DNA from: an uncultured Clostridia bacterium
GTDB lineage: Bacteria; Bacillota; Clostridia; Oscillospirales; Oscillospiraceae
Assembly (NCBI GenBank): GCA_946187475.1
Contig: CAMHRJ010000166.1
Coordinates: forward strand, 1-5,472
Direction: 5' to 3'
DNA length: 5,472 nucleotides
In this document: piece after piece, positions 1 through 5,277 of the stretch
Layout: the number at the start of each line of letters is the position of its first letter
Numbering within the stretch: position 1 is the first letter of the stretch
The notes under the pieces: generated by a model
What the model was told of the DNA's origin: nothing
Databases searched by the model: none
What the model saw: only the letters and a program-made list of their open reading frames with translations
Position numbers and translations under genes: made by a program

Positions 1-94
1 CTCAGTCACGGCTAGTTCCCGCCGTGCCAGCTCTCCCGGAGGGAGAGCCATGTCAAATCGAGCAGTTTTTCAACATCCCGTTAAATATCAATTT
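1..94. repeat. MITE-like palindromic repeat, copy 1 (right arm only, cut by window edge)
   Basis: This stretch matches the right half of the complete copy at 3162-3255, with 92 of 94 bases identical by eye (differences near positions 56 and 71). It contains a hairpin with arms CACGGC and GCCGTG at 7-26, a second hairpin GCTCTCCC-GGA-GGGAGAGC at 30-48, and an AT-rich tail ending in CAATTT at 94 that forms the outer terminal inverted repeat. The left arm would lie outside the window. No protein is encoded. It sits just beyond the rpmA terminator, between transcription units. It is non-autonomous, and no transposase is visible. Confidence 0.8.
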
Positions 95-112
95 ATCGCT
101 TCGCTCTGCTGC

Positions 113-144
113 AATAAAAATGGGGTTGGCAGCTGCCAACCCCA
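113..144 (-). terminator. Rho-independent terminator of the rplU-rpmA operon
   Basis: Positions 122-143 are a perfect 22-base palindrome: arms GGGGTTGGC and GCCAACCCC around AGCT. Read on the minus strand, the hairpin is followed by ATTTTTATTG, giving a U-run directly after a GC-rich stem. It starts 13 bases after the rpmA stop codon. This is the only textbook intrinsic terminator I found in the window. Confidence 0.93.
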
Positions 145-156
145 AATTCAGCGTAA

Positions 157-420
157 TTACTGCGCGATCTCCTCGTAAACGGAGACCTGCTTGCGCTCCT
201 TGTCCTTGCGCTCGAAACGAACGACGCCGTCCACGAGAGCGAACAGGGTGTCGTCCTTGCCCTTGCCGACGTTCACGCCGGGGTGGATCTTGGTGCCGCG
301 CTGACGGACGAGGATGTTGCCGGCCAGAACGAACTGACCGTCGGCTCTTTTGGGGCCAAGACGCTTGGACTTACTGTCGCGGCCGTTCTTGGTGGAGCCC
401 ATACCTTTTTTATGTGCCAA
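157..420 (-). CDS. rpmA: 50S ribosomal protein L27 (bL27)
   Basis: This is the full-length 87-residue L27, a large-subunit protein whose flexible N-terminus reaches towards the peptidyl transferase centre. The family signature is clear: MAHKKGMGSTKNGRDS at the start, then GQFVLAGNILVRQRGTKIHPG around residues 28-48 and VGKGKDDTLFALVDG around 51-65. The start codon is TTG (418-420), supported by GGAGG nine bases upstream and by the protein beginning exactly at the conserved AHKKG. The 42 in-frame bases upstream hold no start codon and no match to the LxLQFFA-type extension found in many Bacillota. It follows rplU by 43 bp and is co-transcribed with it. The prp protease gene that often lies between the two in Bacillota is absent here. 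Confidence 0.97.
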   Translation of the reverse strand: MAHKKGMGSTKNGRDSKSKRLGPKRADGQFVLAGNILVRQRGTKIHPGVNVGKGKDDTLFALVDGVVRFERKDKERKQVSVYEEIAQ

Positions 421-429
421 AGTGTTACA

Positions 430-434
430 CCTCC
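430..434 (-). promoter_or_regulatory. Ribosome binding site that fixes the TTG start of rpmA
   Basis: GGAGG on the minus strand lies nine bases before TTG. The ATG that overlaps this site (ATGGAGGTGTAA) is followed by a stop after two more codons, so it cannot be the L27 start. A weak hairpin, GTTTC-GGG-GAAAC in plus-strand sense, lies just upstream at 443-455. Confidence 0.75.
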
Positions 435-463
435 ATGTGTCAGTTTCGGGGAAACGGTCTCGA

Positions 464-778
464 TCAAGCGTTGATGGCTTCGATCTGGACCTTCGTGTAA
501 GGCTGTCTGTGGCCCTGGGTACGACGATAGCCCTTTTTGGGCTTCATCTTGAAAACGCGGACCTTCTTGCTCTTGCCGTTCTTCACGACGCTGGCGGCCA
601 CGGTGGCGCCCTCAATCACGGGCTTGCCGAAGACGGAACCCTCGTCGTCGATGACGGCCAGAACGCGGTCAAACTTCACAGCCTCGCCGGCCTCGACATT
701 CAGCTTCTCGATGAAGATGACGTCGCCCTCGGCCACGCGGTACTGCTTTCCGCCGGTTTCGATGATAGCGTGCTTCAC
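464..778 (-). CDS. rplU: 50S ribosomal protein L21 (bL21)
   Basis: This 104-residue protein has the full family length. It carries the L21 N-terminus AIIETGGKQYRVAEGD (residues 4-19) and the conserved C-terminal stretch KPKKGYRRTQGHRQPYT (about 79-95). L21 binds 23S rRNA in the large subunit, near L20. The start is GTG (776-778), giving MKHAIIETGG. AGGTG lies seven bases upstream as the likely Shine-Dalgarno, with a second AGGA closer in. It is the first gene of the rplU-rpmA operon, preceded by a strong sigma-A type promoter and an untranslated leader of about 80 bases. Usual rplU-rpmA gene order is kept. Confidence 0.97.
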   Translation of the reverse strand: MKHAIIETGGKQYRVAEGDVIFIEKLNVEAGEAVKFDRVLAVIDDEGSVFGKPVIEGATVAASVVKNGKSKKVRVFKMKPKKGYRRTQGHRQPYTKVQIEAINA

Positions 779-858
779 TTTCCTGCACCTGCCTCTCTTG
801 TAGAGTCTCGCTCTTGCGGGCGGAGCCTGAGCTCACTTGCAAACCCACTCAATGCGGC
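779..858 (-). promoter_or_regulatory. 5' leader of the rplU-rpmA mRNA, possible regulatory RNA
   Basis: About 80 untranslated bases separate the predicted transcription start (near 858) from the rplU GTG. On the minus strand the leader can form small hairpins, such as GAGC-TCAG-GCTC and CTCT-ACA-AGAG, the latter just before the Shine-Dalgarno. L21 leader RNAs upstream of rplU are known in Bacillota, and this position and length would suit one. I could not match the sequence to that family's consensus by eye, so the leader is supported by context only. Confidence 0.35.
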
Positions 859-864
859 CAGAGT

Positions 865-893
865 ATTTTACCATTGAATGCAGGGCTTGTCAA
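865..893 (-). promoter_or_regulatory. Sigma-A type promoter for rplU-rpmA
   Basis: On the minus strand, TTGACA (888-893) is separated by 17 bases from TAAAAT (865-870). TGG directly before the -10 hexamer also provides an extended -10 motif. A perfect -35, ideal spacing and extended -10 predict strong constitutive transcription, as expected for ribosomal protein genes. It begins only eight bases past the stop codon of the upstream kinase gene. Confidence 0.9.
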
Positions 894-901
894 TAAGTTT
901 T

Positions 902-2230
902 TTACATTTTTTTCACCAGCGGCAGCGTGACCTCCACGACGAAGGTCTCCCCTTCCGTCCGGGCGTCAAATTTGCCCTCCAGCATCTTCAAAATAGCCTC
1001 GCAGGTGCGCAGGCCGATGTGGTTGGATTCTACGCTGTCCGGCACCACGGCGAGAATGTGATTTTCCATGCGGATGTGCAGCAGACCGTCCGCCCGGACC
1101 TTGCAGGTCAAAGGCTGTTCGGGGTCTGCGTATTTCATGATGTTGGAGACGATGTTGTCCACCACGCGCTTCAAAAGCGACACGTCCGTGCGCAGGGTGC
1201 AGCTCTGCTCCAGCCCCTCCACGCGGGTGTCGAAGCCGTGGCTGTGCAGGTCGATGAGCGCTTCGCCCAATAGCTGCTCCAGGAGGATCTGGGCGTCATA
1301 CTCCTCCATGTGCACGTCCTGTTCTTTCTTGCTGAAGACCAGGAAGTAGCGGAAGAGCTCGCCGGTCAGGTCACGGATGCGGTAGGCCTTGTCCAGACTG
1401 GCGGAGACGAAGCTCCGGGCGTCCTCCGGCAGGGTGTCCTGCTGCATCTCCAGCAGCTCCATATAGCCGATGAGGCTGGTGAGAGGATTGCGGATGTCGT
1501 GGGACAGGGCCGTGATCAGCTCGCTGTTGGCCTGGAGGGCGCGCTGCACCGCCCGGGAGCGCTGGATGATGGTGTTGCGCATGGTGTCCACGTTCCGGGC
1601 CAGCTCGCCCAGCTCATCCTCGCTGGTGGAGGAGAGGGGATGCTCCAGATCGCCGCCGGAGACCTCCGCCAGCTCCCGGGAAAAGACCGTGATGCGGCGG
1701 GTGAGGTTGCCGGTGTAAATCAAAAGGAACATCAGCATGGTGATGGCGGCGATGGCCATGGCGGAGGCGTCCACGATGCGGTAGAGCTGCAGCTCGAAAT
1801 GCTCGATGATGGCCGTGCTGCGCAGGCCGTCGGCATAGGGGATGTCATAGAACCGATAGCCGTTGTCCCGCAGACTCTCGGCGAGAACGATCTCCTCCAC
1901 GCCGGTGCTCCAGCGGTCGAAGCCGTAGGCCCGATCTCCGTCCATGAGAAGGATCTCCGCGTCGCTGGTCTCCCCCATCCATTGGCGCAGGGCGTCAAAA
2001 TCATCGGATGCAACGGCGTTTTCCGTCACATATTGCTCCAGCTCCGCCGCCACGGCCTCGGTCCGGTGGGCCTTGGCCTCCGGCGTGATGTACCAGGTGT
2101 CAACGGCGTAATTCATCAGCCAGCGTCCGCCGAAGCCGATGATCGTCGCGGTGATCACCGCGATGAGCAGCGTGGCCAGCATCTGATCCCGCAGGGTGCG
2201 AAATCGGTTTTGCAGGCGCGGCTTAGTCAA
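902..2230 (-). CDS. Membrane sensor histidine kinase of a two-component system
   Basis: This 442-residue HAMP-containing histidine kinase is predicted to sense an extracytoplasmic signal and phosphorylate the regulator encoded just upstream. In order: a basic N-terminus, TM1 at about 18-38, an outer sensor segment at about 40-153, TM2 at about 155-174, HAMP at about 175-226, and the dimerisation/H-box ALSHDIRNPLTSLIGY with phospho-acceptor His244. The ATPase domain has the N-box DNIVSNIMKYA (Asn359, Asn363). The usual DxGxG G1 box is not recognisable: residues 386-392 read IRMENHI, with Asn390 where Asp is expected, and only a short lid precedes ESNHIGLRTCEAI. The start is TTG (2228-2230), which overlaps the regulator's stop region by 8 bp. 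AAAGGGG seven bases upstream and the need for the basic N-terminus before TM1 favour it over the internal Met17. Ligand unknown. Confidence 0.92.
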   Translation of the reverse strand: MTKPRLQNRFRTLRDQMLATLLIAVITATIIGFGGRWLMNYAVDTWYITPEAKAHRTEAVAAELEQYVTENAVASDDFDALRQWMGETSDAEILLMDGDRAYGFDRWSTGVEEIVLAESLRDNGYRFYDIPYADGLRSTAIIEHFELQLYRIVDASAMAIAAITMLMFLLIYTGNLTRRITVFSRELAEVSGGDLEHPLSSTSEDELGELARNVDTMRNTIIQRSRAVQRALQANSELITALSHDIRNPLTSLIGYMELLEMQQDTLPEDARSFVSASLDKAYRIRDLTGELFRYFLVFSKKEQDVHMEEYDAQILLEQLLGEALIDLHSHGFDTRVEGLEQSCTLRTDVSLLKRVVDNIVSNIMKYADPEQPLTCKVRADGLLHIRMENHILAVVPDSVESNHIGLRTCEAILKMLEGKFDARTEGETFVVEVTLPLVKKM

Positions 2231-2912
2231 TCTGATACCCCTTTCCCCAGACGGTGCGGATCAGGACGGGGTTGGCAGGGTCGTCCTCCAGCTTCCGGCG
2301 CAGCTTGAGAATGTGTACCATGACGGTGTTGGCGGAGTTGGGCATGAAGCTCTCGCCCCAGACGGTCTCATAGAGGTCCCGGGCAGAAACAGGGTTTCCA
2401 CGATGGTCGATGAGGCAGAGCAGCAGCTCCAGCTCCGTTTTGGTCATGTCCACGGTGACGCCGTGCTTGGAGACGGTGCTCCGCTCCCGGTTGATCTCAA
2501 TGGAGCTGATAAGCGTAGGTGCCTCGCCCTTGCCCTTGTAGACCCGATAGCGCCGGAGCAGGGCGTCCACCCGGAGCAGCAGCTCATGGTTGGAGAAGGG
2601 CTTGACCAGATAGTCGTCGCCGCCGCTGTCGAAGGCCGCCGAGAGATCGTGGTCCTGGTCCCGTGCCGTGAGAAACAGGATCGGCACGGTGGTGAACTGG
2701 CGCAGCTGGGCGCAGGCGTCGATGCCGTTCATGTCCGGCATCATGATATCGAGAATGATCAGATCGAAGGATTGCTCCTGCACGCGCTGCACTGCGGCGC
2801 GGCCGTTGGCCGCCTCTTCCACCGCGTAGCCGTGGGCCGTGAGCAGAATGCGGAGGACGTTGCGAATATCGGGCTCGTCATCCACAACCAGAATGCGAAT
2901 CACAGGGTTCAT
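2223..2912 (-). CDS. OmpR/PhoB-family response regulator
   Basis: This 229-residue DNA-binding regulator is the likely partner of the overlapping kinase gene. The receiver domain (about 5-118) has the acidic pair Asp11-Asp12, phospho-acceptor Asp55 in LIILDIMMPDMNG, the switch Thr82 in FLTARD and Lys104 in YLVKPF. The winged-helix output domain (about 133-229) includes MTKTELELLLCLIDHRG, the recognition-helix region NTVMVHILKLRRKLED, and the closing hairpin IRTVWGKGYQID. All catalytic residues are present. The start is ATG (2910-2912) with AGGTG eight bases upstream. The gene precedes and overlaps the kinase gene by 8 bp, so the two are probably translationally coupled. A tandem direct repeat next to its -10 element suggests autoregulation. 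The sequence resembles regulators of envelope or antibiotic stress in clostridia, but the regulon cannot be named. Confidence 0.95.
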   Translation of the reverse strand: MNPVIRILVVDDEPDIRNVLRILLTAHGYAVEEAANGRAAVQRVQEQSFDLIILDIMMPDMNGIDACAQLRQFTTVPILFLTARDQDHDLSAAFDSGGDDYLVKPFSNHELLLRVDALLRRYRVYKGKGEAPTLISSIEINRERSTVSKHGVTVDMTKTELELLLCLIDHRGNPVSARDLYETVWGESFMPNSANTVMVHILKLRRKLEDDPANPVLIRTVWGKGYQID

Positions 2913-2939
2913 TCCAAAAGCACCTGCCTTTCCAGTCTC

Positions 2940-2968
2940 ATTTTAACATAGTTCCGGCGGAAATGGTA
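2940..2968 (-). promoter_or_regulatory. Probable promoter of the two-component operon
   Basis: On the minus strand, TAAAAT (2940-2945) makes a good -10 element about 28 bases before the start codon. The hexamer 17 bases further upstream (2963-2968) reads TACCAT, a poor -35. A good -10 with a poor -35 is typical of promoters that need an activator bound at the -35 region, which fits the direct repeat found there. Confidence 0.5.
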
Positions 2969-2982
2969 GTTCCCGGGCGGAA
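2949..2982 (-). promoter_or_regulatory. Tandem direct repeat, candidate operator for the response regulator
   Basis: In plus-strand sense, TAGTTCC-GGCGGAA (2949-2962) and TAGTTCCCGGGCGGAA (2967-2982) are direct repeats with an 18-base period, differing by a 2-base insertion. They overlap the poor -35 region of the two-component operon. OmpR-family regulators commonly bind tandem direct repeats there and activate their own genes. The 18-base period is not the 10-11 base spacing usual for half-sites, so the assignment is inferred from position. Confidence 0.4.
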
Positions 2983-3021
2983 GTTTTGGAAAAAATGAAA
3001 AGAAAGGCAGGCGGGAATCTG

Positions 3022-3255
3022 AATTTGTCGGGGAGTTGGTTGATGCTCCGCACCCACTTGGCTCCCCCTCCGGGGGAGCTGTCATGCCGCAAAGCGGCAT
3101 GACTGAGAGGGCAGACTACGAATGCAGAAAGCTCAGTGCGTCATGAAGGGCAACAAGCCCTCTCAGTCACGGCTAGTTCCCGCCGTGCCAGCTCTCCCGG
3201 AGGGAGAGCCATGTCAGATCGAGCAGTTTTCCAACATCCCGTTAAATATCAATTT
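3022..3255. repeat. MITE-like palindromic repeat, copy 2 (complete, about 234 bp)
   Basis: This is the complete copy of the element. The outer ends are imperfect inverted repeats: AATTTGTCGGGGAGTTGG on the left and CCAACATCCCG...CAATTT on the right. Inside are hairpin GCTCCCCCTCCGGGGGAGC (3061-3079), hairpin CATGCCGC-AAA-GCGGCATG (within 3082-3102), a long-range pairing of CTGAGAGGG (3103-3111) with CCCTCTCAG (3158-3166), hairpin CACGGC...GCCGTG (3168-3187) and hairpin GCTCTCCC-GGA-GGGAGAGC (3191-3209). The central section of about 46 bases is not shared with copy 3. No target-site duplication is evident. It begins 6 bp past the anti-sigma gene stop and lies ahead of the two-component promoter. 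Together with that promoter region it accounts for the 349-bp gap at 2913-3261. Confidence 0.85.
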
Positions 3256-3261
3256 GAACAC

Positions 3262-4650
3262 TCATTCCCCGGGCTGGTGGAGGTGATACACCCGCACGTC
3301 CGCGAAGCCCTCTGCGGGATTCTCCGCCCAGACGGCGAAGCGCTCGCTGTCCAGCCAGAACACCGACCATTCCTCCGCGTCGCCGGGCTCCCGGTCCAGA
3401 CGCACAACGGTGTGGGTTTTCAAATCGCAAACGGAAAAGCCTGTGAAGGTCTGCGCCAGAGCTCCGCCGCCGCTTTTGTCCTCCAGTCTGCGGTCCACCC
3501 GCAGCAGCCGAGTCTCGTCATCATTCAGCAGGAAGACGCAGTCCGGGTCATAGGCCGGGATGGGCGCGCCGATGCCGCTGCGCAGGTCCACCAGCGCCAG
3601 TCTGCCGTCGGCGCTGCGCTCGATGCCGTACTTCCCGAAGGGATAGATGACGCTCTGCAGGCGGTCATAGGAATAGCTCCGGTGCTCCGTCGCGCCGTCT
3701 GCGAGGCTGTACCATGTGAAGGAGTAGGACTCGTTCTCGGTGCTGAAGAAAACGATGGTCTCAGCATCATAGAAGCCCGCATCCAGCATCGCACCGGTCA
3801 TCAGGCCTGAGAGGTCCGTTTCTGTGTGGGTCACGGTGTCATAGAGCCATGCAAGGCCGGACTCGTCCATGAGCAGCAGGTGCTGCAGATCGCTGGAAAA
3901 CCGCCAGCTGGGCATGAGATCCTCGTGAAAGCGTTCGTATTCCATGCCCTGCAGCACGTCCGTCCATTCCCCGGTCTTCAGATTCAGCAGGAACGGGCAG
4001 GGCGCAAAGCTCCGGTTCCAGTCCGGCAGAACCAGCCACACCATGCTCGAAGCGGGGTCGGGCTGAGAGAGCATCCAGCCGTAGCCGTAGGGATTCTCGT
4101 TCATGCGTTCATCCTCGTGCCAGCCCAGCAGGTATTCCCCGTCCAGCTGCGCCCAGTCATAGACGATGTGCTGCTCCGCGCCGCCGAAGGTGACGTCAAG
4201 CTCCATCCGATGGGCAGCGATTTCTTCAAAGCCGCTGTCCGTCAGCCGATAGAAGCAGCCGCCGGCCGCGTCCCAATGATAGAGCGCATCGTTCGCCACG
4301 GGGGTAAAGGGCGTGCGCAGGGTATAGTAGTCGATCTCCGCGGCGTCCTCCAGCTCCAGATGATTCCAGAGCTTCCCGTTATTTTCCGTGGCCTGTCCGA
4401 TCTCCGGCGCAGGCTCCGGGGTTTGGATATGAAAGATGGAAAAGACCGTCTCCCGGAAAGTGGGGCTGGCCGCCATGGCCACACCCAGAGTGGCCAGCAG
4501 CAATGCCGCCGCAACCGCAGCCGCCAGCAGCACACGTGCACTGCCCCGGCGGATGGTTCTTTTCTGTGTCAGGCCCAGCCGGGCCTGAACTGCCTCCAGA
4601 TCGGCGTCAGCGGCGCCGTTCACGGCAATCAGAAGCTCCCATGAATTCAT
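3262..4650 (-). CDS. Probable anti-sigma factor with a large extracytoplasmic sensor domain
   Basis: This 462-residue single-pass membrane protein is read as the anti-sigma partner of the ECF factor upstream. Residues 1-35 form a short cytoplasmic segment beginning MNSWELLIAVNGAADADLEA, a pattern I associate with clostridial ECF-linked anti-sigma proteins. One hydrophobic helix at about 38-61 follows, then about 400 outer residues. This part repeats a pattern of short beta strands with D-x-x-T/S-G turns, for example FLLNLKTGEWTDVL (220-233), LAWLYDTVTHTETDL (266-280), LALVDLRSG (351-359) and FSVCDLKTHTVVRL (405-418), suggesting a TolB- or WD40-like propeller. No zinc-binding HxxxCxxC motif is seen. 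The start is ATG (4648-4650), overlapping the sigma stop as ATGA, with AGGAGGG six bases upstream. The same reading frame stays open upstream into the sigma gene, but that part is a shadow. Gene order and topology carry the role; the ligand is unknown. Confidence 0.75.
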   Translation of the reverse strand: MNSWELLIAVNGAADADLEAVQARLGLTQKRTIRRGSARVLLAAAVAAALLLATLGVAMAASPTFRETVFSIFHIQTPEPAPEIGQATENNGKLWNHLELEDAAEIDYYTLRTPFTPVANDALYHWDAAGGCFYRLTDSGFEEIAAHRMELDVTFGGAEQHIVYDWAQLDGEYLLGWHEDERMNENPYGYGWMLSQPDPASSMVWLVLPDWNRSFAPCPFLLNLKTGEWTDVLQGMEYERFHEDLMPSWRFSSDLQHLLLMDESGLAWLYDTVTHTETDLSGLMTGAMLDAGFYDAETIVFFSTENESYSFTWYSLADGATEHRSYSYDRLQSVIYPFGKYGIERSADGRLALVDLRSGIGAPIPAYDPDCVFLLNDDETRLLRVDRRLEDKSGGGALAQTFTGFSVCDLKTHTVVRLDREPGDAEEWSVFWLDSERFAVWAENPAEGFADVRVYHLHQPGE

Positions 4651-5204
4651 AGCAGGCCCTCCTGTTCCAGATAGATTCTCAGCTTGCCGCGGGTGCGGTG
4701 CAGGGAGGTTTTTACCTTGGCCTCGGAATAGCCGAAGCGGGCAGCGATTTCCCCCATGGAGGCAAAAAACCAGTAGCGGGCAAGGAAAATCTCCCGATCG
4801 GATTTTTTCAGCTCCGCGAGAAACCGCCCCACCGCTTCCTGCAGCTCCTTTGCCTCGATGTCCCGGGCCGGGTCTCCCCCGCCGGAGACGCATTCCTCCA
4901 GCTCCTCCAGGGCCAGGGCCGCTTCCCCGCCGCCGCGCTTTTGGGCGTGTCCGGAGCGCCAGCGCTGGAGGGACAGGTTGCGGGTGATTCGGCCCAGAAA
5001 GGCGCTGAACACCCGGGGCCGGGTGGGCGGAATGGACTCCCAGGCGCGCAGCAGGGTGTCGTTCACGCATTCCTGCGCGTCTTCCGTCGAGTGCAGGATG
5101 CCGTAGGAAATGGCATGGCAGTAGGCACCGTATTTCTCCTGGGTCTGCATCAGGGCCATGGGGTCCCGCGCAAAATATAGCGCAATGATCGCGTTGTCCT
5201 CCAC
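4647..5204 (-). CDS. ECF-type RNA polymerase sigma factor (sigma-70 family)
   Basis: This 185-residue protein is a two-domain alternative sigma factor that directs RNA polymerase to a stress regulon. Region 2 spans about 20-85, with EDAQECVNDTLLRAWESIPP (41-60) as the core/-10 recognition part and FLGRITRNLSLQRWR (69-83) following. A glycine- and glutamate-rich linker (about 85-118) leads to region 4 (about 122-178), which has the helix-turn-helix SMGEIAARFGYSEAKVKTSLHRTRGKL for -35 binding. The length is normal for ECF factors, and regions 1 and 3 are absent. The start is GTG (5202-5204), backed by a perfect AAAGGAGG seven bases upstream. The gene overlaps the anti-sigma gene by 4 bp, so synthesis of the pair is coupled. 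An ECF-like promoter just upstream suggests it activates its own transcription. Confidence 0.94.
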   Translation of the reverse strand: MEDNAIIALYFARDPMALMQTQEKYGAYCHAISYGILHSTEDAQECVNDTLLRAWESIPPTRPRVFSAFLGRITRNLSLQRWRSGHAQKRGGGEAALALEELEECVSGGGDPARDIEAKELQEAVGRFLAELKKSDREIFLARYWFFASMGEIAARFGYSEAKVKTSLHRTRGKLRIYLEQEGLL

Positions 5205-5211
5205 AGCGTTG

Positions 5212-5219
5212 CCTCCTTT
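5212..5219 (-). promoter_or_regulatory. Ribosome binding site that fixes the GTG start of the sigma gene
   Basis: AAAGGAGG on the minus strand lies seven bases before GTG. This near-perfect match to the 16S anti-Shine-Dalgarno supports the non-ATG start; the next in-frame Met (residue 16) would remove the start of the region 2 fold. Confidence 0.85.
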
Positions 5220-5234
5220 CTCTCTCTACTCATC

Positions 5235-5261
5235 CAGACGCAAAAGGGCTCAAGATGTTGC
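5235..5261 (-). promoter_or_regulatory. Probable autoregulated ECF promoter of the sigma/anti-sigma operon
   Basis: On the minus strand, GCAACA (5256-5261) is followed after 15 bases by CGTCTG (5235-5240). ECF promoters typically pair an AAC-containing -35 with a CGTC-type -10 at about this spacing. Measured between the GCAAC and CGTC cores, the spacer is 16 bases. No sigma-A promoter of similar quality is visible in the gap. Transcription would begin about 24 bases before the GTG, leaving room for just the ribosome binding site. Confidence 0.65.
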
Positions 5262-5277
5262 AAGGGCTATTGGCTGC

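Noticed and set aside
350..877. Plus-strand open frame of 175 codons across rpmA, rplU and their promoter
   Set aside because: It is antisense to two certain ribosomal protein genes and runs across their promoter.
1310..2308. Long plus-strand open frame of 332 codons opposite the kinase gene
   Set aside because: It is antisense to a clear histidine kinase, has no ribosome binding site or domain pattern, and is expected from the GC-rich codon use of the real gene.
2913..2930. AGGCAGGTGC shared upstream of the response regulator and rplU starts, as a possible common regulatory site
   Set aside because: The shared bases include the Shine-Dalgarno AGGTG in both genes, which explains most of the match.
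2909..3100. Minus-strand 63-codon frame between the repeat and the response regulator
   Set aside because: Its N-terminal half is made of repeat hairpin sequence, it has no Shine-Dalgarno, and it runs through the promoter and operator region.
3174..3182. TAGTTCCCG in the repeat hairpin loop matches the candidate regulator site at 2949-2982
   Set aside because: The match covers only 8-9 bases, copy 3 lacks it, and it sits in a hairpin loop, so chance is the simpler explanation.
3022..3255. CRISPR array suggested by recurring GC-rich palindromes
   Set aside because: The repeats are not evenly spaced by unique spacers; they are paired inverted arms of single elements located kilobases apart, with no cas genes.
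3826..4644. Plus-strand open frame of 272 codons opposite the anti-sigma gene
   Set aside because: It is an antisense shadow without motifs, membrane segments or a start signal.
4651..5070. A 140-codon extension of the anti-sigma frame upstream of its ATG
   Set aside because: It lies wholly inside the sigma factor gene in another frame, reads as low-complexity Arg/Pro/Gly sequence, and the ATG at 4648-4650 has a strong ribosome binding site and an ATGA overlap.
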